From: an uncultured Lachnospiraceae bacterium | Lineage (GTDB): Bacteria; Bacillota; Clostridia; Lachnospirales; Lachnospiraceae | Length of the DNA: 5,119 nt | Reading direction: 5' to 3' | NCBI GenBank assembly: GCA_946639085.1 | Contig: CAMPBP010000121.1 | Location: 1-5,119 of the forward strand | Shown here: piece after piece, positions 1-5,119 of the stretch | Layout of the letters: each line of letters starts with the position of its first letter | Numbering within the stretch: position 1 is the stretch's first letter | Notes under the pieces: model-generated | Told to the model about the DNA's origin: nothing | Seen by the model: the letters and a program-made list of their open reading frames with translations, nothing else | Databases searched by the model: none | Position numbers and translations under genes: made by a program

Positions 1-1
1 G

Positions 2-493
2 ACCGCCGACATGAACGAAAAGAGGCTAACACAGTACAGAAGAAACCACCTCGGTTATGTATTTCAGATGTACAACCTCATCCCCAACCTTACGGTAAGA
101 GAGAACGTAGAGGTTGGAGCGTATCTTAGCAAAAATCCGCTCGAGGTCGATGATCTTTTAAAGACCCTCGGGCTTTACGAACACAGAAACAAGCTTCCCA
201 ACCAGCTCTCCGGCGGACAGCAGCAGCGTACTGCGATCGGTCGCGCGGTCATCAAAAATCCCGACATCCTTCTTTGCGACGAACCCACCGGAGCTCTTGA
301 TTACAACACCTCAAAAGAGATCCTCACACTTCTTGAAAAGATCAACAAAGAATACGGCAACACGATAATCATGGTAACTCACAACGATGCGCTCAAAAAC
401 ATGGCCGACCGCGTGGTAAAGCTTCGTGACGGACGTGTCAGCAAGAACTACTTAAACGAGAGCAAAATGCCCGTTGCGGACATCGAGTGGTAG
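2..493 (+). CDS. ABC transporter ATP-binding protein, 5'-truncated by the window edge (MacB/LolD-type)
   Basis: This is the nucleotide-binding subunit of an ABC transporter; it hydrolyses ATP on the cytoplasmic face to drive the FtsX-type permease encoded next. The frame is open to the left edge, and the ATG at 11 is an internal methionine: the residues around it already belong to the conserved block before the Q-loop ([17 protein letters not shown]). Counting from that ATG, I see the Q-loop glutamine at 19, the signature LSGGQ at 66-70, Walker B ILLCDEP at 86-92 with the catalytic glutamate at 91, the D-loop GALD at 94-97 and the H-loop histidine at 124. The Walker A P-loop and roughly 65-70 N-terminal residues lie outside the window, judging from the usual family length of about 220-230. 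All visible catalytic elements are intact. The LSGGQQQR signature and EPTGALD are typical of the MacB/LolD/YtrE-like branch that pairs with FtsX-type permeases. The substrate cannot be read from the sequence. Confidence 0.95.
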   Translation, partial: TADMNEKRLTQYRRNHLGYVFQMYNLIPNLTVRENVEVGAYLSKNPLEVDDLLKTLGLYEHRNKLPNQLSGGQQQRTAIGRAVIKNPDILLCDEPTGALDYNTSKEILTLLEKINKEYGNTIIMVTHNDALKNMADRVVKLRDGRVSKNYLNESKMPVADIEW

Positions 494-497
494 GAGG
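491..497 (+). promoter_or_regulatory. Ribosome binding site overlapping the upstream stop codon
   Basis: TAGGAGG combines the TAG stop of the ATPase gene (491-493) with an AGGAGG Shine-Dalgarno sequence (492-497). It sits 5 bases before the ATG at 503. This supports translation of the permease from the same transcript, probably by ribosomes finishing the ATPase, and fixes 503 as the start in preference to the in-frame ATG at 515. Confidence 0.85.
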
Positions 498-502
498 CGC
501 GT

Positions 503-2818
503 ATGAGAAACCCAATGAACAAACGCTACTTAAGGGAGCTTAAGGGCGACTTCGGAAAGTACGCGGTGATCTTTTTGTTTATCGTAATGGTGGTATCGGT
601 GGTATCGAGCTTTCTGGTGGCAAACGCCGGAGTGGCGAAGGCATATCACGACGCCCTAGCGCAAAACAACGTCGAAAACGGCCACTTTATACTAAACGTG
701 GTGCCTGAAGATGACTTCATAAAAGACATCGAAGAGGCCGCAAACATCAAGCTCTACCGTTCGGACTACTTTGAAGAAGAAAACGATAACGTCACCATAA
801 GAGTTTACCGCTTAGGAAGCGGAATTAACGAGCCTACGGTGACCGAGGGAGAACTTCCGAAAAATGAGGGCGAGATCGCAATCGATAACGTCCATTCGAT
901 AAAGGCAGGCATTAATATCGGCGATACCATTCGCGTAGACGGCCACAACGTGAAAGTTACGGGATTTGTGGCACTTCCCAACTACGCTGCCCTTTTTAAG
1001 GACAACTCCGATTTCATGTTCGACAACGAGAACTTTGGCCTCGGAGTGATGAGTGAGAGGGGGTTCGATGCGTTTTCTTCGGACCATATTACCGTTAATT
1101 ACGGCTGGACGTACAATGAAAAGCCCTCGACGGACAAAGAAAGCAAAGAGGCTTCCGAGGACGTTATCGAGGCGCTCAGAGACGAGCTTATAAAGGTGAA
1201 TACCGACATCGTGGCGCGTTCGATGATGGGCGAGAAGAACTTAACGATGCTCGAGCTTAGCGACTACATCCCCGATTACGAAAACAAAGCCATCAATTTC
1301 CCGGGCGAGGACATGGAAGGCGACGGCGGTGCCATGAGTGCATTTCTGGTGATAGTGGTTGTGGTGCTGGCGTTCATAGTGGCGGTGACGACGTTAAATA
1401 CGATCTCGAAAGAGGCGGCGGTCATCGGAACACTGAGGGCATCGGGCTACACGAAGGGCGAACTGGTGAGACATTATTTCATGCTGCCGTTTTTATCGTT
1501 CCTTGCGGGCATGGTGGTCGGAAACGTGATCGGCTACACCGTAATGAGAGATATGATGCTTAAGATCTACAGAGAGATGTATTCGCTCGGCAATGCCGAA
1601 ACACTTTGGAACAAAGAGGCGTTCATAAAAACGACGCTTATACCGAGTATCATCATGATAGTGATAAACGTTGCGGTGCTGGTGTGGAAGATGCGTATAA
1701 AGCCGCTCACGTTTTTAAGAAGAGAGACGTCGGGAAGGGGAAAGAAGCGTGCCATGAGGCTTCCGAAGGTGCTGCCTTTTACGCACAGGTTCCGCATAAG
1801 GATAATATTCCAGAACCTCTCAAACTACATCACCATGGCGATAGGCGTTATACTGGCCGGCGCCATCATCATATTCGGACTTATGATAAAGCCGCTTCTT
1901 GATAATCTTGTGGACCGTATACAGGATACGTCGATCAGCAAATATCAATACGTTTTGAAGACTCCCGAGGATGCGGGCGACGATTCGGCCGAGAAATATG
2001 CGATCGCTACGCTTGAGACCACAAGAGGCGATTTCAAGACCGATGAGATATCGGTATTCGGAATAGATAAAGACAGCAGATATATCAAAGAAGCCATACC
2101 TGAGGGCAAAGCGCTTGCATCGAACGGCTATATGGACAAATACGAGTTAAAAGTCGGCGACAAGGTGGATCTTTACGACAAATACGCCGACAAAACATAT
2201 ACGTTCGAGATAGCGGGAGATTACCCGTACGAAGCAAGTCTTGCGGTATTTATGAACCTTTCGGAGTTCAATGAAACATATGACAAGACACCTGACTACT
2301 ACAGTGGTTATTTCTCGGATAAGGAGCTTGAAAACCTGACGGAATCGAACATCTACATGAAACTCGACAGCAGCACGCTGGGCGGACTTGCAAAGCAGCT
2401 TTGGAAATCGTTTGCAGGCATAATGACTCCGGTACAATGGTTCGGTGTTGCAATGTTTGTGCTTATGGTTTACCTGCTTTCAAAGCAGATCATCGAGAAA
2501 AACGCAAACAGCATCTCAATGACCAAGATTCTGGGCTTCACCGGCGGAGAGATCGGCGGTCTTTACATCGTATCGACCTCGATAGTGGTAGTACTCAGCC
2601 TCATTGTTTCGGTGCCGTTCGTAGACGAGATCGTGCGCCTCATATTCAAGTATTATCTTTACAAGCGCATGAGCGGATATCTTCCCTGCGCCGTCGACAA
2701 TGCCTGCTATATTAAGATGATAGTGCTCGGTATAGTAAGCTACCTCGCGGTGGTGGTAATGCAGCTACTTAAAATCCGCGGCATCAAGAAGAGCGACGCG
2801 CTTAAGACGCTGGAATAG
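503..2818 (+). CDS. FtsX-family ABC transporter permease, two tandem FtsX modules
   Basis: This is the membrane subunit partnering the preceding ATPase. At 771 residues it has two copies of a one-helix, large external domain, three-helix layout. Membrane segments seen by hydrophobicity are roughly 20-41, 277-299, 325-348, 376-396, 441-462, 641-660, 684-706 and 736-756. External domains lie at about 43-275 and 463-640. Both external domains carry a similar strand motif (INIGDTIRV near 138-145 and LKVGDKVDL near 549-557), as in MacB-type periplasmic-core folds. After helix 2 and helix 6 there are matching cytoplasmic coupling stretches (IGTLRASGYTKGEL at 308-321 and MTKILGFTGGEIGG at 673-686), which are the typical contact to the ATPase. 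A basic cytoplasmic linker at about 400-435 joins the halves. The gene starts 9 bases after the ATPase stop. The 8-helix duplicated form fits the general FtsX-like exporter/lipoprotein group and is unlike the 10-helix BceB bacitracin permeases. The transported substrate is unknown; antimicrobial peptide or lipid handling is only a possibility. Confidence 0.93.
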   Translation: MRNPMNKRYLRELKGDFGKYAVIFLFIVMVVSVVSSFLVANAGVAKAYHDALAQNNVENGHFILNVVPEDDFIKDIEEAANIKLYRSDYFEEENDNVTIRVYRLGSGINEPTVTEGELPKNEGEIAIDNVHSIKAGINIGDTIRVDGHNVKVTGFVALPNYAALFKDNSDFMFDNENFGLGVMSERGFDAFSSDHITVNYGWTYNEKPSTDKESKEASEDVIEALRDELIKVNTDIVARSMMGEKNLTMLELSDYIPDYENKAINFPGEDMEGDGGAMSAFLVIVVVVLAFIVAVTTLNTISKEAAVIGTLRASGYTKGELVRHYFMLPFLSFLAGMVVGNVIGYTVMRDMMLKIYREMYSLGNAETLWNKEAFIKTTLIPSIIMIVINVAVLVWKMRIKPLTFLRRETSGRGKKRAMRLPKVLPFTHRFRIRIIFQNLSNYITMAIGVILAGAIIIFGLMIKPLLDNLVDRIQDTSISKYQYVLKTPEDAGDDSAEKYAIATLETTRGDFKTDEISVFGIDKDSRYIKEAIPEGKALASNGYMDKYELKVGDKVDLYDKYADKTYTFEIAGDYPYEASLAVFMNLSEFNETYDKTPDYYSGYFSDKELENLTESNIYMKLDSSTLGGLAKQLWKSFAGIMTPVQWFGVAMFVLMVYLLSKQIIEKNANSISMTKILGFTGGEIGGLYIVSTSIVVVLSLIVSVPFVDEIVRLIFKYYLYKRMSGYLPCAVDNACYIKMIVLGIVSYLAVVVMQLLKIRGIKKSDALKTLE

Positions 2819-2827
2819 GAATCGGGC

Positions 2828-2856
2828 TTGACATGTTGACGTGCAGATAATATATT
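2828..2856 (+). promoter_or_regulatory. Sigma-A/sigma-70 type promoter for the AAA ATPase gene
   Basis: A perfect -35 box TTGACA (2828-2833) is separated by 17 bases from TATATT (2851-2856), a five-of-six match to the -10 consensus. Transcription would start near 2863, leaving a leader of about 55 bases before the ATG at 2919. The -35 box starts 10 bases after the permease stop codon, so the ATPase gene has its own promoter and need not be read from the transporter operon. There is no convincing terminator between the two, so some readthrough from upstream is possible. Confidence 0.75.
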
Positions 2857-2866
2857 AACAGTAGAT

Positions 2867-2898
2867 ACTGAAAAACTTTTCAGTGAAAATATTTTCAG
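2867..2898 (+). repeat. Two adjacent palindromes in the leader, probable operator
   Basis: The 18-base inverted repeat ACTGAAAAACTTTTCAGT (2867-2884) has 8-base arms around a 2-base centre. It runs directly into a second perfect 14-base palindrome, TGAAAATATTTTCA (2884-2897). Read as direct repeats, 2869-2883 and 2884-2898 are 15-base units agreeing at 13 positions, differing only at the two central bases. The array begins about 10 bases after the -10 box, so it covers the start region of the transcript. That placement and the tandem dyads suit a dimeric DNA-binding repressor bound cooperatively. An RNA hairpin acting on translation is the alternative, but the stems are AT-rich and weak, and no run of U follows, so it is not a terminator. 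Confidence 0.6.
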
Positions 2899-2904
2899 AA
2901 TAAA

Positions 2905-2910
2905 AAAGGG
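2905..2910 (+). promoter_or_regulatory. Weak ribosome binding site of the AAA ATPase gene
   Basis: AAAGGG lies 8 bases before the ATG at 2919 and is the only purine-rich candidate there. It matches the anti-Shine-Dalgarno poorly compared with AGGAGG of the permease gene. The ATG start is independently supported because the protein then begins with the family's usual FIGRE-type N-terminus. Confidence 0.5.
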
Positions 2911-2918
2911 CACGAAAC

Positions 2919-4289
2919 ATGTTTATCGGAAGAGAGAAAGAACTTACTGAACTTCAAAGTGAACTAAATAATTGGAAACATAAAACGGCCGTGCTTGTAT
3001 ATGGGAAAAGAAGAGTAGGGAAATCTACACTTATAAACAAAGCTGCAGATTCTTTTGACGGAACAGTCATCACTCATTTGTGCGTATCCAGCACATATGA
3101 AGGGAATATGGATCTTCTGTACCAAAGTGTGTGCAAAGCTCTTTCTTTGCCCAAAATGAGTTTTGAGTCTGTCTTTGCCATGATGGATTATCTTAAATCT
3201 TTGCAAAAACGGATTCTTCTGATTATAGATGAATACCCTTACCTTAAAGAAACAAAAAAGAAGGGTGAAGTAGATTCCGTTATGCAGGCGGTAATAGATA
3301 AACTGCCTGAAAACGTTAAGATTATTCTTTGCGGTTCCTATATAGCGGTAATGAAAGAACTTTTGGACGAAGACAATCCACTCTTTGGCAGATTTTCACT
3401 TATCCTTCATGTCAGGGATTTTGATTATCTTGACGCTGCAAAATTCTATCCCGAACTCTCGGAAAGAGAGAAAGCGGCAATGTATTCTGTGTTCGGAGGT
3501 TCACCGTATGTACTTAGTCTTATAGACGATAAAGCCCCGCTGGACATAAACATAAAGAAGCTTCTTTTACCCGAAACAGGGCTGGTTCGCACTCATATCG
3601 AAAACACGATGCTAAGGGAGATAAAGAAAACGTACGACACACGTATCTTAGAGGCATTGGGAAACGGCAAGAAGAAGTACAGTGAGATACATGCATGGAT
3701 GAAAAACACTGAAAACGGCTTGCTTGATAAGCAACTGAAAATTCTTCTTGATATGGAAACGATCATAAAAGACGAACCGATAAACAAAAGAGGTGACAAG
3801 AAGAAACAGTTTTATGAGATTACGGATAATCTTATGCGCTTCTATTTCTCATTCATTTTCGGAAATGCGGGTACGATCGCAAGGATTGGTCCGGAACAGT
3901 TTTATAAACAAAATTGCGGCGAGAAACTTCGTGAATTTGTAAGCAGAAGATTCGAAGGAATTGTATTGGAATACTTCCATAGGGCCTCTGTCAACGGAGA
4001 GATTGACGACATAGAAGACTTCGGAAGTTATTGGTACGATGATCCCGTGAATAAAACCAATGGTGAATTCGATTCTGTTGTTAAGAGAAGCGGAGATAAC
4101 TACGATTTCTATGAATGTAAATATTTCGACAGAGAAATGACGCCAGAAGAATGTGAGCAGGAAGAAAAACAGCTTGCAAGTGTCCAAGGGATAAATATTT
4201 CCAAGATCGGATTTGTCAGCATTGAAGGTTTTTCGAAAGACAAGATTAAGGACTACATACTGATAGACGGTAAGAAGCTCTACAGGTAA
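2919..4289 (+). CDS. AAA ATPase of the archaeal-ATPase/DUF234 family with a C-terminal PD-(D/E)XK-like domain
   Basis: This 456-residue soluble protein starts with FIGREKEL, the usual opening of the archaeal-ATPase (ATPase_2) family. The P-loop GKRRVGKST is at 29-37 and Walker B ILLIIDEYPYL at 99-109, with D104 and E105. A sensor-like strand IILCGS is at 135-140, followed by the family signatures NPLFGR (153-158) and FGGSPY (192-197). Residues about 240-315 look like a winged-helix segment, a possible DNA-contacting part. The C-terminal part (about 335-456) matches DUF234, assigned to the PD-(D/E)XK nuclease-like fold. E346, D385 (in GEFDSVV) and E399-C-K401 (in YECKY) are positioned as the usual acidic/lysine set, so the active site may be intact. 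The length is normal and there is no break. It stands alone, with its own promoter, paired palindromes and terminator. It is AT-richer than the transporter genes (hand count about 42% GC in 3601-3660 versus 55% in 1321-1380), as expected for an accessory gene. Its cellular role is unknown; nuclease activity and defence are unproven ideas. Confidence 0.9.
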   Translation: MFIGREKELTELQSELNNWKHKTAVLVYGKRRVGKSTLINKAADSFDGTVITHLCVSSTYEGNMDLLYQSVCKALSLPKMSFESVFAMMDYLKSLQKRILLIIDEYPYLKETKKKGEVDSVMQAVIDKLPENVKIILCGSYIAVMKELLDEDNPLFGRFSLILHVRDFDYLDAAKFYPELSEREKAAMYSVFGGSPYVLSLIDDKAPLDINIKKLLLPETGLVRTHIENTMLREIKKTYDTRILEALGNGKKKYSEIHAWMKNTENGLLDKQLKILLDMETIIKDEPINKRGDKKKQFYEITDNLMRFYFSFIFGNAGTIARIGPEQFYKQNCGEKLREFVSRRFEGIVLEYFHRASVNGEIDDIEDFGSYWYDDPVNKTNGEFDSVVKRSGDNYDFYECKYFDREMTPEECEQEEKQLASVQGINISKIGFVSIEGFSKDKIKDYILIDGKKLYR

Positions 4290-4341
4290 GTTTATTTAGT
4301 AGTTTTTGCCGGAAGAAAGATATTGATTTAAGGCAAATATC

Positions 4342-4374
4342 AAAATCGTATCCGCATTTGCGGATACGATTTTT
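4342..4374 (+). terminator. Rho-independent terminator of the AAA ATPase gene
   Basis: The core arms TCGTATCCGC (4346-4355) and GCGGATACGA (4360-4369) pair perfectly around the loop ATTT. The flanking A-run (4342-4345) and T-run (4370-4374) extend the stem or serve as the U-tract. It lies 53 bases after the ATPase stop codon. The A-run on the left means it can also terminate weakly on the minus strand. Confidence 0.9.
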
Positions 4375-4380
4375 CAATTG

Positions 4381-4408
4381 AAAAGGAGCTTCATTCGAAG
4401 CTCCTTTT
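4381..4408 (-). terminator. Rho-independent terminator of the minus-strand immunity-like gene
   Basis: AAAAGGAGCTTC (4381-4392) and GAAGCTCCTTTT (4397-4408) form a perfect 12-base stem around a 4-base loop. On the minus strand the GC core is followed by TTTT. It starts 4 bases past the TAA stop at 4413-4415. The symmetric A and T runs make it usable in both directions, as a second stop for the ATPase transcript. Confidence 0.88.
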
Positions 4409-4412
4409 AGAT

Positions 4413-4730
4413 TTACAATTCATCGATATGAAAATCATTGATAATCTTATACTTGCCGGCATTTTTTGCTGTTACCATATCTACAGCGAGATGTAGTTTG
4501 TCAATAAAGTCATTTTTATCTACATCTTCTTTGAATCCGACATACCTGAATTCTTTTTTATTATCGATAAATAGCTGATCATACTTGCTCATGATTTCAG
4601 TCAATAAAGTATCCAGTTCTTTGTCATCAGACCATTCAGTTGGTAGAGCCGTATCAATAGTCATGCCTTCATCATCTAATAGCCAAAGAGGATATGTGCC
4701 ATATTCCAATAATAATCTTATAGTTTCCAT
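4413..4730 (-). CDS. Small acidic protein, probable immunity protein of a polymorphic toxin
   Basis: It encodes 105 residues with no signal peptide, membrane segment or cysteine. It is strongly acidic: I count 24 Asp/Glu against 12 Lys/Arg. The N-terminus (IRLLLEYGTYPLWLLDDEG, 4-22) reads as strand, turn and strand. It is followed by an acidic helix-rich stretch (about 35-50), a strand-like FRYVGF (61-66) and a final helix (about 73-90). From memory this pattern resembles small immunity proteins encoded after secreted polymorphic toxins in Firmicutes, but I cannot name a Pfam family. The context agrees: the preceding minus-strand frame is the tail of an apparent toxin domain, whose TAA (4733-4731) abuts this ATG. 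An AAAGGA ribosome binding site at 4745-4740, 9 bases before the ATG, supports the start, and a terminator follows the stop. If the toxin is only a remnant, this would be an orphan immunity gene able to protect against incoming toxin from relatives. The existence of the gene is fairly sure; its function is inferred. Confidence 0.7.
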   Translation of the reverse strand: METIRLLLEYGTYPLWLLDDEGMTIDTALPTEWSDDKELDTLLTEIMSKYDQLFIDNKKEFRYVGFKEDVDKNDFIDKLHLAVDMVTAKNAGKYKIINDFHIDEL

Positions 4731-4874
4731 TTACTTATTTCCTTTCATTGATTTAGGATTTGCGCTAACGATATAACCGTTATCACTTATTTGTACAGCT
4801 ATATGATGGGGTTCGCCTTCATAGATTACTTCATACACAGTTCGTGGACGAGGACCGGATCCTTGTGCTCCGAC
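4731..4874 (-). pseudogene. 3' remnant of a toxin-domain gene (C-terminal tail only)
   Basis: This minus-strand frame is closed upstream by TGA at 4877-4875, has no plausible start, and ends with TAA at 4733-4731, directly before the immunity-like ATG. Its last roughly 40 residues look like real protein: RPRTVYEVIYEGEP, then HHIAVQISDNGYIVSANPKS, then a basic MKGNK end. This gives two strong strands and an NP-containing end, a pattern common at the tips of secreted polymorphic toxins. The final strands of bacterial EndoU or RNase-A-like toxin domains are one comparison, but the piece is too short to classify. Composition matches the AT-rich immunity gene and not the PBP fragment next to it. 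Toxin sequence probably begins only at about 4850-4865; codons upstream of that overlap the PBP reading frame and are likely meaningless. It is non-functional as it stands, unless a -1 frameshift or sequence error joins it to the preceding frame. Confidence 0.55.
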
Positions 4875-5119
4875 TCAGACAGCACATTTCCCGTGCTGTC
4901 CACATACACAGTCTCGTACCCCTTGTCCCCGCAAAGAGTCTCCTCCATGTACTGCTCTATGCCGCTTTTTCCAACCACATCATTTAGGGAAATATTCTCA
5001 TCGGTGGCTACTCTTTCGTTGTACTCATCGGTGGAAATCTTTCCGGTGTAGCCGATGATATTTGCCATACATTCACTGTCTGTATAGCGTCGTACCGGTC
5101 TTTCCTGTACATCCACACC
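4826..5119 (-). pseudogene. Penicillin-binding protein (PBP2-like, class B) fragment, broken downstream
   Basis: The frame enters from the right edge, so the start is outside the window. The 97 visible residues carry the dimerisation-region pattern of class B PBPs, which cross-link peptidoglycan outside the membrane: RRYT near the edge, then NIIGYTGKIS, an acidic stretch, DVVGKSGIEQYMEETL, and YVDSTGNVLSESEHKDPV. In intact proteins this leads into P-G-x-D-x-x-L-T-I-D and the transpeptidase domain with its SxxK, SxN and KTG motifs. Here the match stops at DPV (about 4853) and is followed by LVHELCMK and TAA at 4828-4826. The catalytic domain is therefore absent and this is not a functional transpeptidase. 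Composition is GC-richer (about 52-55% by hand count over 4861-4980) than the toxin tail next to it. The break may be a recombination scar, a frameshifted fusion or an assembly join. Assignment to PBP2 rather than SpoVD/PBP3 is by impression. Confidence 0.78.

Noticed and set aside
812..1087. Minus-strand open frame of 91 codons inside the permease gene
   Set aside because: It lies wholly within the well-supported permease coding region, has no ribosome binding site that stands out and no recognisable motif; it is a shadow of the + strand codon pattern.
1567..1902. Overlapping open frames on both strands (1567-1797 minus, 1606-1902 plus) within the permease gene
   Set aside because: The plus-strand product is a low-complexity charged, His-rich sequence, and the minus one is antisense to membrane helices; neither has independent support.
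2147..2715. Three open frames (2147-2437 and 2268-2453 minus, 2401-2715 plus) in the 3' part of the permease gene
   Set aside because: They are His/Arg/Cys-rich translations typical of alternate frames over a genuine gene; the permease frame has clear motifs throughout.
2836..2841. Second TTGAC element as an alternative -35 box
   Set aside because: The spacing is 9 bases to TATATT and 22 bases to GATACT (2864-2869), both outside the workable range; the TTGACA at 2828 with a 17-base spacer is clearly better.
2868..2898. The leader hairpins as a transcription terminator of the transporter operon
   Set aside because: The stems are almost entirely A-T beyond the CTG/CAG ends, and no U-run follows; they also lie downstream of a strong promoter, where a terminator would silence the ATPase gene.
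2964..4187. Minus-strand open frames antisense to the AAA ATPase (2964-3206, 3593-3799, 3849-4187)
   Set aside because: The sense frame carries complete ATPase and DUF234 motifs along its whole length; the antisense products are hydrophobic or Phe-rich shadows.
4760..4800. Minus-strand promoter inside the toxin tail (TGTACA with a TATATC-like -10)
   Set aside because: Both boxes are weak matches in AT-rich coding sequence; too little to call a separate promoter for the immunity gene.
4857..4862. GGATCC (BamHI site) at the PBP/toxin join as proof of a cloning artefact
   Set aside because: A single six-base site occurs by chance often and no vector sequence is seen; it is noted only as possible microhomology.
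4585..5051. Plus-strand open frames (4585-4776 and 4791-5051) over the immunity, toxin-tail and PBP region
   Set aside because: They are Ser-rich products antisense to recognisable minus-strand protein sequence, and the second runs straight across the compositional join.

Overview
The window looks like chromosomal DNA from a low-to-mid GC Gram-positive gut or rumen anaerobe. A Lachnospiraceae-like clostridium is my best guess. It rests on AGGAGG-type ribosome binding sites, the style of the FtsX permease and penicillin-binding protein sequences, a stand-alone archaeal-type AAA ATPase, and mixed AT-rich and GC-balanced genes. This is judged by eye and not confirmed by a search.

Layout. Positions 2-493 (+) are the 3' three quarters of an ABC transporter ATPase; its Walker A lies left of the window. 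It is followed after 9 bases by a 771-residue FtsX-type permease (503-2818, +), so the two form one exporter or lipid/peptide-handling transporter operon. A 100-base gap (2819-2918) holds a near-consensus housekeeping promoter. Directly after it come two adjacent palindromes that look like an operator. They precede a stand-alone AAA ATPase (2919-4289, +) of the archaeal-ATPase/DUF234 family with a C-terminal PD-(D/E)XK-like domain. Two hairpin terminators back to back (4342-4374 and 4381-4408) separate it from the convergent minus-strand genes.

On the minus strand, read from the right edge: a fragment of a class B penicillin-binding protein (PBP2-like, 5119 to about 4856) breaks off in mid-domain. 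It is joined near 4850-4865, out of frame, to the last roughly 40-45 codons of what looks like a secreted polymorphic-toxin C-terminus (ending at 4731). That tail is followed without any spacer by a small acidic gene (4730-4413), which I interpret as its immunity protein. Base composition changes sharply near the join (hand counts: about 55% GC in 4861-4920, about 35% in 4741-4800).

How they work together: the ABC pair is a transporter of unknown substrate, and the ATPase is an independently transcribed, apparently self-contained unit. The toxin tail and immunity gene look like an orphan remnant brought next to, or into, a PBP gene by recombination, unless the join is an assembly artefact. 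The most interesting items are the paired-palindrome leader of the AAA ATPase and the PBP/toxin-tail/immunity junction.
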